Assembly (NCBI GenBank): GCA_963682055.1 | Contig: OY821741.1 | Location: forward strand, 11,319,697-11,383,696 | Reading direction: 5' to 3' | Origin: Primula veris | Taxonomy: Eukaryota > Streptophyta > Magnoliopsida > Ericales > Primulaceae | DNA: 64,000 bases | Shown: positions 49,201 to 60,330 of the stretch, in pieces | Layout of the letters: every line of letters starts with the position of its first letter | Position numbering within the stretch: the first letter of the stretch is position 1 | Made by a program: the position numbers and the translations under genes | The notes under the pieces: model-generated | The model's input: only the letters and a program-made list of their open reading frames with translations | Told to the model about the DNA's origin: nothing | The model's database searches: none

Positions 49201-52007
49201 TTTTAGTTTCAATTTCTTTTCAGAAAAGCCCATCAAATCGTCACATACATACCAGACTTGTTCAAATTTCCCAAGAATGTTACGTATTTTTGCAAATCAG
49301 ATTCTTTTTTAATCGAATAATGGGGTGAAATTCATTTCCTTTTTTTTTTTTGGAAAAAGCTGACCAAATATTCGAGAAACCATTATATTTTATTAAATTG
49401 AGTCTGTGATGACACTTTACACTTTCAATTCTACTAAAAGCCCAAGCAGTTAGTACAAGCAAGCAAATGTTTGTTTTTTTTATAATATCAACTTTCTATA
49501 ATTCATTTTTTTTGTATTATTCTTTAACAGAAGATGACGAGTATTTTGGGAGAAACAGCAATGCTAGCACAATTACTTTGGCTGGAAAAGTACTCGAAGG
49601 GGTCGATACAAATGTGAGCGAATTGATTGACTGCCCCTTGCAGGAGTATCTGTTTGGATCTACATTTGCTTTGACAGAAACAACCCTGGAGAAAAAGGAA
49701 CAAGGAGCATCACTGGGAGAGCTATTTCAAAGGGAAAATCATGAACATAAGAATGATAAGGGAGAAAAAAGGAAAGAAAAGAGTAAGAATAAGTCTGCCG
49801 TTCATATTCTTAAAAACATGCTGAAGAAAACCTCGTCGACTGAGAAAAAAGCTGGATCTGAATCGACAAATAGAAAGCTAGATAAGGTACGGGGAACTAC
49901 TGCCTTAATGCTTTTAATATTTAACCTATATGTGCATGCTAAATATGTGTTCACATCCATGGTCTAACTCCGGAATTCACGAATAAAATGAAAAACTTTT
50001 AGTGGCCAGATTACTTGGCATTTATATTTTTATATGATGATTGTTCTATAGTTCAGTCATGAATTAAAAGAATTCAAAATGTCAAAAAATGGAATAACAT
50101 GCAGAGACAGATTTCTTAACCTTCATATTGTGATGAACCTAATATCTGTGAAAATCTTCTTTGGATTTTTTTCATAACGCTTCATTATGTATACTTTTAA
50201 GTCAAGCCAACGTGTGCAAAAGTCCACATGTGCGGTTTAAAGAGGTTATAATTAATCGTTCTACGGTAAAAGAGTTGAATACCAAACTATTAAAATGTAT
50301 TAGCAAATAAAATTGCAACTTATTTCAAAAGATATACGTATTCATCAACAAACATTTCGATTCTCGAGGCAACTTAAAGGAGTTCAATGCTTGTTTGGGT
50401 GAACAACTATATTAGACCCACAGTGGCCCAATCCTTCCCAGGGCCCAGCACATAGTGAGAGCTTCGTGCACCGGGTTTGCCCTTTTTAACGCTTATTTGG
50501 ATGCAACTTCTAAGCAAAAAAAGAGTAGCCTTCTCAAATGATAAAAAGGCTGAGACATCTTAGCTTAAAGAGTATACCAGGAAAAAGAAAAGCTTCCTTA
50601 ACAAGCTGAACAGCCAACTGCGCAACAATTTAAAGCAACAATAGAAACTGAGTTTGGAAATCTCTACCAAACAAATGTCGCAGCTTATTCGCATATATAT
50701 TTTATTAGTAACTGAAAAGTTGACATGTAAAAGCCAGGTGAAATAGATACCTATATATGCCTCTATAACTGTGATGCTAGTCTTTTCTCAATGTTGATCA
50801 TTGATAGAGTTTGGTTACCTAATCACATATACAGATACGCAAAATATTTCACAGGAAAGTCTATCCTGAAGGTTCAATGGCTCCACAAAAAACTGACAAA
50901 CTCTCTAGAAAAGATTTAAAGAATAACATCAATAATCGTCCGAGGTACAAGAACGAAGATCATATCCCTCGAGAAGAGGATGCCATGTTTTTTCCTTATA
51001 ACAACCTCTCAAAAGAGAGTAAAGGATGCTTCAAGGGTCACTCTAACCTATCTGAAGATACAACTAATGGAGGACACCACGACGGGAATGGAGAATTCTG
51101 GATTAAAACAGACTCAGACTGTAAGTGTATATAGACCATATTATTATTTTCACAATATCTAGGGGAGGACCCAGCTAAATTTTCGAAAAAATATTAATTT
51201 TTTGTAGGTTTGCCAAAATACATGGTTTCTAGATTATGTAATAAAAACCTTACACAGAATTAGCATTTATGCAAAATGTGAGATTGGTGGCAATCCCTGC
51301 CAGCACTAAGCTCAGTTCCCATATATATTCTCTATTTCCTCAAAGAAGTTACCAATATAGATATAAAAATTAGTTATTCACCTTTGTTTTTTGATACATG
51401 CAACAATACCTGTCCTTCATACATCTCCTAGTTTGGTCATATATGGAGTACTTAAGTTCCCAAACAAGTAGACCATATGACCTATTATCTATTTCTTTTT
51501 GTCCCTCTTAAATTTCAATCTTTCAATAGTGACCGAATTTGACCTTTAAATGAGTCAATCCTGATTCGATGCTTTTCAAGCTAACCTTATTAGCATTTCT
51601 GTTTAACGAAACTGCAGTTAACTAGGTCGGCCAGATTAAAGGCTGATGTTATTTTGTTTTCTGCCTGGAAAAAATAATTTGCTTCGACAACGATGAACAC
51701 AGTTTTTTGTCAGTCTCAAATAAGATAGATTATTACCTAAAGCTGCAGCTAAATAAGTTCTTGATCCTCTACTGTAACTAGAGAAGATTGGTAAGAGACA
51801 AATCCTTTAAGACTTTCCCAAAATAAACCTGTTAACTGTCCCAAATTTCTATTTAACCTTGCACTTGTATATATTTTTAACAAATATAGCCCACTATGGC
51901 TGCATATAAGGTATTGGCTCGGTTAAGCATTTAAGTGTGGCAAATGTTTGAAAACTAAGCTGACTCGATTTGTTGTTTTGAATGCAGACCTGGTGTTGGA
52001 ACTTTGA
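46273..52007 (+). CDS. LAZY1: LAZY1, shoot gravitropism regulator
   Basis: LAZY1 (IGT/LAZY family) links gravity sensing to lateral auxin transport and so sets shoot and branch angle. Six exons: 46273-46278, 46366-46426, 47059-47418, 49531-49886, 50835-51120, 51988-52007, joining in frame to 362 codons (Arabidopsis LAZY1 is of similar length). Motif I is GWMHRKFR at residues 5-12; the IGT box FLTIGTFG is at about 93-100. A lysine-rich patch (about 216-230) could be a nuclear localisation signal. The C-terminus WIKTDSDYLVLEL carries the family's conserved tail with an EAR-like LVLEL. The 6-nt first exon (ATGAGG, then GTAATC) is inferred: it gives MRVLGWMHRKFR, close to the known MKLLGWMHRKFR start. 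All introns are GT-AG. Intron 3 (47419-49530) holds a solo LTR. Confidence is high for the gene, lower for exon 1. Confidence 0.95.
46677..46883. mobile_element. MITE of the GTTTGGTTGCA family in LAZY1 intron 2
   Basis: GCTTGTTTGCTGCAGATTTTAG at the left and TTAAAGTTGCAACCAAACAA at the right, about 207 bp, with the interior phrases GTTGGCCAGCTTAAAATCTG and CTGGAAGGCGGG. Introns 4 and 5 of the same gene hold degenerate relatives near 50503-50683 and 51600-51765. Confidence 0.65.
47682..48846. mobile_element. Solo LTR in LAZY1 intron 3
   Basis: A 1,165-bp block begins TGTTAGAATG and ends GTTTATAACA, giving 5-bp inverted tips TGTTA/TAACA. Perfect 5-bp direct repeats GATTG (47677-47681 and 48847-48851) flank it. 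That combination is the signature of an LTR insertion followed by LTR-LTR recombination. TGTTA...TAACA ends suit Ty1/copia, but no coding remains to prove the superfamily. Confidence 0.85.
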
Positions 52008-52138
52008 AGTGAAGAAGTGAAGAAAACCTTTCAAGTGTGGTTATAAACTGTTAGCAATGTATTGTAATTTAAGATTTGGCTTTCTGGTTTTACGTTTGCA
52101 ATATATTACGCTGTCTTATAAGTTTGCTAGGGATCAAA

Positions 52139-52144
52139 AATAAA
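52139..52144 (+). terminator. Candidate polyadenylation signal of LAZY1
   Basis: AATAAA about 132 bases after the LAZY1 stop codon, at a plausible 3' untranslated distance. Plant signals are loose, so this is positional evidence only. Confidence 0.4.
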
Positions 52145-52767
52145 GAGAGGTTCTCGTTCTCCTCTTAATTCCCATTGGTTATCTATATGTACATTAATTT
52201 GGGATGTAACTTTAAAAAAATGGCTCTGATTGTGTTACTCAGAATGTTTTGGTTTTGATGTTTTCAAATTTTTTCCTGATTCTCAAGTTACATTTGACGG
52301 TGTCTTTTTCTCGCATAATAGGTAATAACACCCTAAAAATGGTGACAATAATCAATATTCTATACACAACTAGTAAAAGCGTGCTTACATGTTTAATTAG
52401 CAAAATGATATTAATTGCAACAACTTAAATATCTTCTTGCTGCAAAGAAACTAAAATAAAAAAGTTACTCAAATCCACAGAAATTGAACTTTATTACTAA
52501 TTCAAGTGAGCAAGTAACTTCTTGAACGCGTCAAAAGACTTTTCATATAAGTATCATATTCTTCGCTTAACCAAAGAATAATAATTTGTCACATACGTGA
52601 TAGAATGTTTTCTGTGTGAAGTTGAGTATCGTGGTACGGCGGTAAGATACGAGTACAAATTCTATAATTGTATTATTTTGACCCAAGTGTTAAATTTTTT
52701 GTCAATTAATAGTTTTATGTTAAGTCAATATTCTATAGAGAAATTTAGATGGTTTCCATATTTTAAA
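52145..52767. other. Spacer downstream of LAZY1, no gene seen
   Basis: AT-rich, no conserved coding frame. A CTAG at about 52374 lacks a stem-loop and was not accepted as a Helitron end. Confidence 0.45.
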
Positions 52768-52795
52768 CTAGCGAACACGTCCACGCTATGCGTGG
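52768..52795 (-). mobile_element. Helitron 3' terminus
   Basis: On the minus strand a perfect stem CCACGC/GCGTGG with a 3-base loop (52781-52795) is followed by nine bases (ACGTGTTCG) and CTAG (52768-52771), then T. Stem-loop, short spacer and CTRR are the known Helitron 3' end. The element body would extend to higher coordinates; its 5' end was not found before the copia insertion at 53819. Confidence 0.6.
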
Positions 52796-53818
52796 TGTAA
52801 CAGTGTTACGTTAAAATAAATGTATGTAAAAGAATTAAGGGACATCAATTTAATACCTGATGAGAGAGAGGGATAGAGAAATTGAGAAAGAAACACTTTT
52901 GCAGTGGTGTTTATTTTTTAACACAAAAGACAGTTTTTTTTTCTTTTTGATGCAAGGGGGTATTATGGGAAGCTAATGTTCCAAGGCTTGCTTGCTTAAA
53001 TAATAAGTATCGGATTCAACTTTGCAATCTTTTAACTGTGTCCGATTCTTGCCGATCACAAAAAATTATAAAACATTCGAATAAACCGTATCAGACACCA
53101 TTTATCTCACACTTGTCCAACTCTCAAAAATATTGTACTTTTATTTAAATGATGAAAAATATTTTCCTTACTTTCTTATTTTACTATCAACCAGTCATAC
53201 ATAAAATCCATTTTTCCGAGAAAATGTTTTCCCCTCCCATTTTTCATTCAAACAAACAAAGCATTCTATCAGTAAAAGTGTAATACAGGAACAACAAAAG
53301 GGGCACAATAGTAATTATTCCGTTATTATTTAATTATCTATTACGAAACTACATGCAATTTTAATCGGTCAAACACTTGTATCAAAATTGTCGGAATGAA
53401 AATTTTCAAAAGTTGATCATATAGTTAAAATGTTAAATTTTATTATCAAATTTTAAAAAAATCATTTCGACAATTTTGATAAAAGTTATAAGTTGATCAA
53501 AATACGGGAGAAACTAACCGGTGTATTTTTTTAATTTTTTAAACATTAATCATATAAAAAAAATACAACACAATTGAAAGAAATGATACTAAGTTATGCT
53601 GCCACGGTTGATCATGGTAAAAATTTACTTCATATTTTCAATATTTTTCGACTTTGTACTTTGTAAGGAAGGAGAGAGAAAGAAAAGAACAGACTAAACC
53701 AATAAGATAAACGAATTTAATTGATGATAGTGTAGAAACGGTTACTTCATGGGCAGTTACATTTTTTAAATGGAAAAAAAACTGGTTTGACTTTTTTTAT
53801 AAATTCTGTAATTGGTTG
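52796..53818. other. AT-rich spacer with a MITE relative
   Basis: No gene seen. 53335-53520 (TACGAAACTACATGCAATTT ... GACAATTTTGATAAAAGTTA) belongs to the 7449-7632 fold-back family. Confidence 0.5.
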
Positions 53819-53823
53819 GTTAT

Positions 53824-54345
53824 TGTTGGAAAAAAAAATCAAGTGGTTTTTATTTGAGTGAATGCTCTTTTAATTTAGTGGTTACAAAAAAAACCATTCA
53901 TTCTCCCCATTTATGTGTCTTTAATTGTAAAATGAGTTACAAAGAAAAGGTTTAAAAAAGATGGTCTTGGTCCATTTTTTGGGACACTTTTTCAAGACAA
54001 GTTTCATACATGTCATAACATACACATTCATACACAAACACACATGCATACATATAGAGAGAGAGTACCGCACCACCAACGGCCCGACCGTGGCTCGGTG
54101 CCGTTTCCGCCGAGTCACATGTGATAGACGTTGTACCTTGGGAACGAAGTGCCCATTTAGCCAGAAGCAGAGGTGGCGGGACAAATATCGTTTAAGGGAA
54201 ACTGCTTGCAGCTACCTCGTCTCGGACTTTAGTCCATTTCGGTATCATTTACATTATTTTATGTTAAATCTTCTAATTGATATTTATATATTTGAGGAAA
54301 CTATTTTCTGTTTATTTGTCCATTTCTTTTTCGTAGAAATTATTG
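53824..54345 (+). repeat. 5' LTR of the copia element
   Basis: Begins TGTTGGAAAAAAAAATCAAG and aligns along its whole length with 59805-60322, with about a dozen substitutions and a 4-bp indel in the CATTCATACACAAAC stretch. Its last aligned bases are TTATTG; the 3' LTR continues ACA whereas this copy continues TATTTATTTACA, so the inner end is altered. The open frame through it is not a gene. Confidence 0.88.
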
Positions 54346-57300
54346 TATTTATTTACAACGTACCCAACAATCTTAAACGATATTCATTTTATGTTTGTAC
54401 GTTAATACAATAATTTTGGTGTTGGGATAAACAGAAAATTATTTCTGTGGATAAAACAGTTCTTTCGAAAATTCTTTTTGGACAAACTTTCGTTTTAAGA
54501 AATTTATGTTTCCGGTTGAATTGTCGAATACGTTTTTCGTGTGTTTACCTTATTTGAGTTTTGTAAAGATCATTTTCCTGGTGTTAATTGTCTTTTATGA
54601 TCCCTAGTGCATTGTTTTAGTAGCAGTATTGTTTTACATGTTTTCATTTCTATGTATATATACATGAATTGATATGTATATATGTAGGGACATACGGGCT
54701 GATTTATTTGTGTAGTTTAAGTACACGACTTGTATGGACATGAGATCATTATATTGACATGCCTTATATTTACTCATTTTATAAGTGTGTAGTGTATGTT
54801 TTATTCACAAGCATGGTGGCAGTCCAGCATAGGAGCTAGATGAGAGACATAGATAAGGAGAATTAGTACAACATGATTGGTATTTCAACAAAATTCCATT
54901 ACTTTTAAGGTACATACATACTGTATGAAAAAAAAATTCATAACATTAACAGAGCTAACATTTGATATATACTACAGTTACAGCATGGGTAATGTACATT
55001 ATATTACCAACACCCATTTAGTTCTCCTAATCCTTGCTCATGATTTCGGTGATTAAATGATTAATCATGAAATTTTGATATTAGCACGTTCATGTCAGAA
55101 TAGCATTTGCTTCGTGGCTGATTAAATTGAGTTTTTCTATTGTGAGAAATGTTCATGTATACTTCAACGAATGATAGTTACAGAGAGCTTGCTATTACAT
55201 TTGTAATTGAGCTATATGTGTTACATGTATAATCTGTAAATACATGGTTAGTTTGAGTGCAATCTTTTAATGGGTTATTTAGTAGTAAACGGCTAATTAA
55301 ATGCTTTATGAGTTACATTCTGGAAATGGTGGCCTCATTTATTTGATTTATGAAATAGTTTTGGTGTTGTTGTTACTATAATAAATAATGATGTTTATTT
55401 TATAGTGAAGCTTTTTATTTACATTTACATGAGTAATCTGGTTAGATACTAGATTGTATTGTTAGTTTATTTTACATGTTTTTTGGTTTCATGTTAATAA
55501 AATTACTAACAATTTCCAATGAGTTTTTTATGTAGACATGGATCTTTACATGGAATTGGAGGATTGGTGATTATTCGAAACAATTCTAGTAAAAGCCATT
55601 AAATTGAGGATTACGACAGAACTGGTTTCGAAATAGTTCTTGTAAAACCATTTTCTGATTTTCAGAATTTGGGGCTTACGACAGAACTGGTTAAATTTTG
55701 AGATTGTTCTGTGTAAAATCAGATTTATCTGGTGTTTACGGCTGAATAAATCTTTCAGAATTTGATAATCTTTTGGGGAATGAACTAGAATACTATTGCA
55801 AAATCAGTTTCTTGAAACCATGCGTGGTTATAGAAATTTGGTGTTTGCGAAGTAGGAGTTTTAGTTTTATTTTTCGAAATTAGATTGTGCGTGTTTGTTA
55901 TTTGAGATAACAAACAGTTTCATGCGGGAAACGTCCGGAACACAATGGGTGCTGGAACTGACCAGAACATTGTGGGTGCCGGTGTAACTTGCATGAGTGC
56001 ATATTAATGACGGAGGTTACAAATTTTAAACGACCATTATTAAATACATTTATGTGATGAAATAATGGGTCGTAACTCATTTTAGTTGTGATTTATTGCA
56101 ATTTAATTTGGAGGGTTACCAATTTTGTAACGGTAATCATTAATGAGATTAATGACGAGTATTTATAACTTCTTATTAATTGTGATTAATCGTAATTTAA
56201 TTTGGAGAGTTATAAATTATTGTAACGACAGTTATTGTTAACATTTATGGAGAGGTTTATTAGCTAACTACGAATTGCAATGACGAGTCGGTTACTTATT
56301 TGGATGAAAGGTTATTTAATAACCAACTTTGTTCATCCAAGAGCAAATAATTTGATGATTAAACAAATTATAAATGGCCGTTGAGTTTTATTTTAATAAT
56401 AAACAAATATCGGCTAATTTATTATTTGTTGAAATATTATCTTATTAATTTGCTGAAAGAACATTTAATAATTTGTTGAAATTAACATCTTATTTATTTT
56501 TTGGAAAAACATTTAATAATTTGTTGAAATAACATATTATTAATTTGTTAGTAAAACATATTGTGAATATGTTGAGCTTGCTATTATTGAGAATAGTAAT
56601 TTAGTAATATTATATTACTATTATTGGGGGAGAACCCTAAGGGTCCCACAAATATGGGGTAACCCGTTGATCCTGTAGATCGAGAATCTAAACGTACCCC
56701 ATAACGTCTGCGGACGAGTGGGAGAATATCTAACGGTTTATTGGTATGGATTTAAAACGTCTAAAATAAATGATATTGTTCATTTACCATCTTGAAACCG
56801 ATTAACTTTCTCTATAACAGTGTGCATGTTCTGAGTGAGGACAAAGGGAATGCACGAACTGTAGGGGCGTTAATGTGTGGAAACGTTTGGAAATCCACTA
56901 ACAAGTGCAAGCATACAAATCTGAATCATGACTAGCGGTTTTTGAAACCTAAAGGGCAGTAGCCTTTCGGTAGCCAAAACACTAAGATCAAATTGTGATA
57001 AATTTGCTTGTTTGTGGCAATACATGAGTGACTATTTGTTCAAAATGAGCATTTTAGTCGATACTCTTGTGGTCAATAATGACATGTTGAATTATTCAAC
57101 CAAGTCACTGATTTGAGATGATATAGTAGGTGATGAAAATATAAAAGGTTAAATGTTTTATTTTTCTAAATCTATTATTTAAATTGAAACACAAATATGA
57201 GTTTGTGTTTGAAGCAATGTATTGCTAAGTCTTCAGTTCGAAGTTTCGAACGGAGTACATAACCAAATGGTTCGATGCATTTGAAATGAGTGCAAAACCA

Positions 57301-57900
57301 AGAAGGGTTTAAAAGATATTTCCTCAATTTATTGATGGATGTATTAAACACTTATATGTTTACTTGATGAGAAGTAAAGATAAATCAGTCGAGATATTCA
57401 TTCAAGTAAGAATGAATACGTGAATTCTATTGTTGAGGATTAAGGCTTGTCAGAAAACATGTTTAATCATGGGTGTTCTGTTGTGTTAATCTACCAACTT
57501 TAATCCAATGATTAAGTGTTAATCATTAAATGATAGACTATTTTTGAAAGTGTTAGATATTGTCTAACTAGTTCCGAAATGGTATATTCACATGGATATG
57601 AATACATGATCAGTGTGATTGAAACGGTGAATATGAGACATCGTTCACATAATTGTGTTGATGGAATGACACCAATCGTTAAAGAACGACTTATTATGCT
57701 CTCGAGCAAAAATGTAGTTCTTAAATGATGAATATCATGTTGATAAGTTCAGGATTAAACTCTGAATTTGTACGGGAAGTGAGCTTTCCGCAAGCTATGT
57801 GTTGAACAAACTATCGCTTAGGAAGTTAGACCAAACAGTCAGAATTATAGAAGGCATGGTGCCTGACTATAAGTTTGTGAAAGTTTGGTGCTACCTAAGA
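54346..57900 (+). other. Internal 5' half of the copia element, no readable gag
   Basis: This stretch holds repeated words (for example TTACGACAGAACTGGTT near 55610 and 55676; AATAATTTGTTGAAAT near 56465-56530) and many stops in all frames. A gag region is expected here by position, but no gag motif could be recognised, so it may be replaced or deleted. Confidence 0.5.
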
Positions 57901-59230
57901 AAGGTCTCAATCTTGTTCCTTGAAAGATTTGGATAGGATCGAAAACGGTAGATTGTGTGTTCATCGGATAAACACAAAATATAGTGCTGATCGGTTTCTA
58001 GTGCATAAGGCACATGGCTTTAAAGTGCATATAGAACATTGTTCTATGCCCGAGAAGCATATTTTCTAAAAGAGAAATTTTTCCGCAAAAACTCTAACGT
58101 CTGGCAAGTGTGATCAATACGTTGAGGGTTCAAAGCATTACGCTACCCAAGACAAATGAACACTCAAACGGTGCTGGAAAAGTGGGAAAGTGAATCTTTT
58201 AAGGAAGATGAAGTGCATGGCATGGTAAAAGGGTAAGTAATGAAACTTCATTTGTCCCTTGACCTTCTTGAGTGAAGGTGAATCGACGATATTGAAATAA
58301 TCAATGTTATCCATATAATGTGTATATAGGAAGATGTCATCAACAATGAGGTTGATAGGCACGTGAGAAATAAAGTCAATTACTTTAAGTAAACTGACGG
58401 TTTTGATAATTTTTTAACGTCTATATTCTAATCTCTATAAAAAGACGCATCATTAATTAATGAGAACATGTGTTTTATAAATGGAGATCTAGAGAATTAG
58501 GAACAACCCATTGGGTCGTGATTCCGTGTAAAGTAAGCCAAGGTGCGAAAACTTGTTAAGTCGCTATATGGACTAAAACAAACACCTAACTTATCATAGG
58601 CAGTCTCTTGTGCGTCAAGAACTGCACTAGACCAGTTATAGCCAACTCAGTGAGCAGACTCGGTAGGTTTGCCAATGAGGCTTCTCAGATACATGAGGTA
58701 TACTGCCAATCATGAACTGCATTATACGAGATGTCCAAAATGTTTGGAGAGTATTTAGATACCAAGTGTATCTCGAACTTTAACGGTACAAGGTCCATTA
58801 GTGGATATGTTTGTACTTAAAGAGGTTGAAGTCTTATGGAGGTCTGTAAAATAGACCTGCATAGTTGGAGAAACTGTAGAGTTAGAATTCATAACGTTGA
58901 ATCAAGCTACAGAAGAGCCAGATTGGCTGAGAAGTCTTGGGAGGTATTCCAAGTGGCCAAAATCTGTTCCCGCAATAAACGTGTACTGCTGTAGTCAGTC
59001 AGTTATTAAACGGGATCAGAATAATTTGTATAATGGAAAGTCCTGACAAAGTCACGACATATTCGTTGGAGACACAAATCCGTAAGAGGAATTGCTATCA
59101 AAAATTGTGGTATCCATAGACTTTGCAAGGTCTAAGGATAATAATGCGGATCCATATACAAAATGCTTGACTCGTAGAGGAGTTGAAGCATCATCGAGGG
59201 AAATGGGGTTTGAAGCCCAATAAATTGGAA
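57900..59230 (+). pseudogene. Copia pol remnants: integrase end, reverse transcriptase, RNase H
   Basis: Frame-broken pieces in order on the plus strand. Near 57950, VDCVFIG with a stop after it resembles the integrase C-terminal VDCVFIGYA phrase. Near 58475-58500 FINGDLEN matches the RT phrase FLNGDLEE, and near 58550-58590 KVRKLVKSLYGLKQTP matches the RT phrase KSLYGLKQAP. Near 58790 SISGYV resembles the RNase H phrase STSGYV. Near 59105-59215 SKDNNADPYTKCLTRRGVE matches the end of copia RNase H (NLADPLTKGLTRE). The YVDD catalytic box is not seen; sequence around it appears deleted. Confidence 0.8.
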
Positions 59231-59795
59231 ACCTTCGCATAGGTAACCCAACCTGAACTGGAAACTTCAGTCTCGGGTTCAATGGGAAACTGAATTGTGC
59301 GGGTAACCGAACAAAGCACTCGAGAACATAAGTTCTCAGCCCATTTCTATGATGAAAGAGTGATAGACCTGCACAATTTTAAGGGTGAGCATGAGGCTCT
59401 TAATGAATCAAGTATCTCGAATGTCGAGTGGGGTGAGTCAGAACATCCTTGATTTGAAAATCACCTATAACGAATGTGTATGGCCGATACTATGTGATGA
59501 TCTAGGGCTAAATCACTAGAGCACTCGGTTGAATTTGCCAAGGCAGTCCAGGGCCAAATATGGACAACAACCAAAGGGCTTAGTAAGTGGTGTAGAGAGG
59601 ACATTGTGTGAGTATTACCATGGTATGCACAAACGCTAAATGGTTCAAGACTTTAAGGCTACCCAATAGTAGCATATCAGATTTTACATCACTATGGCAG
59701 GTTCAAGGCGCGCGCTACATGTTCTTATGCAGTGAATTCTCGTGGTTCTTTCGATTGCATTTAGTTGCACGTTGCATGTTTTAGATCGCATTCAT

Positions 59796-59803
59796 GTGGG
59801 GGA
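59796..59803 (+). other. Polypurine tract of the copia element
   Basis: GTGGGGGA directly before the TGTTGG start of the 3' LTR, the usual plus-strand primer site of copia elements. Confidence 0.75.
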
Positions 59804-59804
59804 T

Positions 59805-60325
59805 TGTTGGAAAAAAAAACCAAGTGGTTTTTATTTGAGTGAATGCTCTTTTAATTTAGTGGTTACAAAAAAAACTATTCATTCTTCCCATTTATGTGTC
59901 TTTAATTGTAAAATGAGTTACAAAGAAAAGGTTTAAAAAAGATGGTCTTGGTCCATTTTTTGGGACACTTTTTCAAGACAAGTTTCATAAATGTCATAAC
60001 ATACACATTCACAAACACACATGCATACATATAGAGAGAGAGTACCGCACCACCAACAGCCCGACCATGGCTCGGTGCCGTTTCCGCCGAGTCACATGTG
60101 ATAGACGTTGTACCTTGGGAACGAAGTGCCCATTTAGCCAGAAGCAGAGGTGGCGGGGCAAATATCGTTTAAGGGAAATTGCTTGCAGCTACCTCGTCTC
60201 GGACTTTAGTCCATTTCGGTATCATTTACATTATTTTATGTTAAATCTTGTAATTGATATTTATATATTTGAGAAAACTATTTTCTGTTTATTTGTCCAT
60301 TTTTTTTCCGTAGAAATTATTGACA
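59805..60325 (+). repeat. 3' LTR of the copia element
   Basis: Begins TGTTGGAAAAAAAAACCAAG and ends TTATTGACA, giving TG...CA ends, and is followed by the GTTAT target duplication. Length 521 bp. By-eye divergence from the 5' LTR is about 2-3%. Confidence 0.9.
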
Positions 60326-60330
60326 GTTAT

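Larger units (their letters stand above)
53819..60330 (+). mobile_element. Ty1/copia LTR retrotransposon with target-site duplication, degenerate inside
   Basis: Two direct LTRs of about 520 bp bracket roughly 5.5 kb, and GTTAT is duplicated at both outer edges (53819-53823 and 60326-60330). The internal coding remnants read on the plus strand in the order integrase, reverse transcriptase, RNase H, which is the Ty1/copia order. A polypurine tract abuts the 3' LTR. I found no primer binding site after the 5' LTR. Every coding segment is broken by stops and frameshifts, so the element cannot make its own proteins. Confidence 0.92.

Noticed and set aside
52373..52400. Second Helitron end at CTAGTAAAAGCGTGCTT
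   Set aside because: There is no convincing stem-loop at the right distance on either strand.
53961..54413. 150-codon open frame with Cys/Arg-rich text, partly repeated at 60067-60339
   Set aside because: Both copies lie in the two LTRs of the copia element, so the repetition comes from the LTR and not from a duplicated gene.
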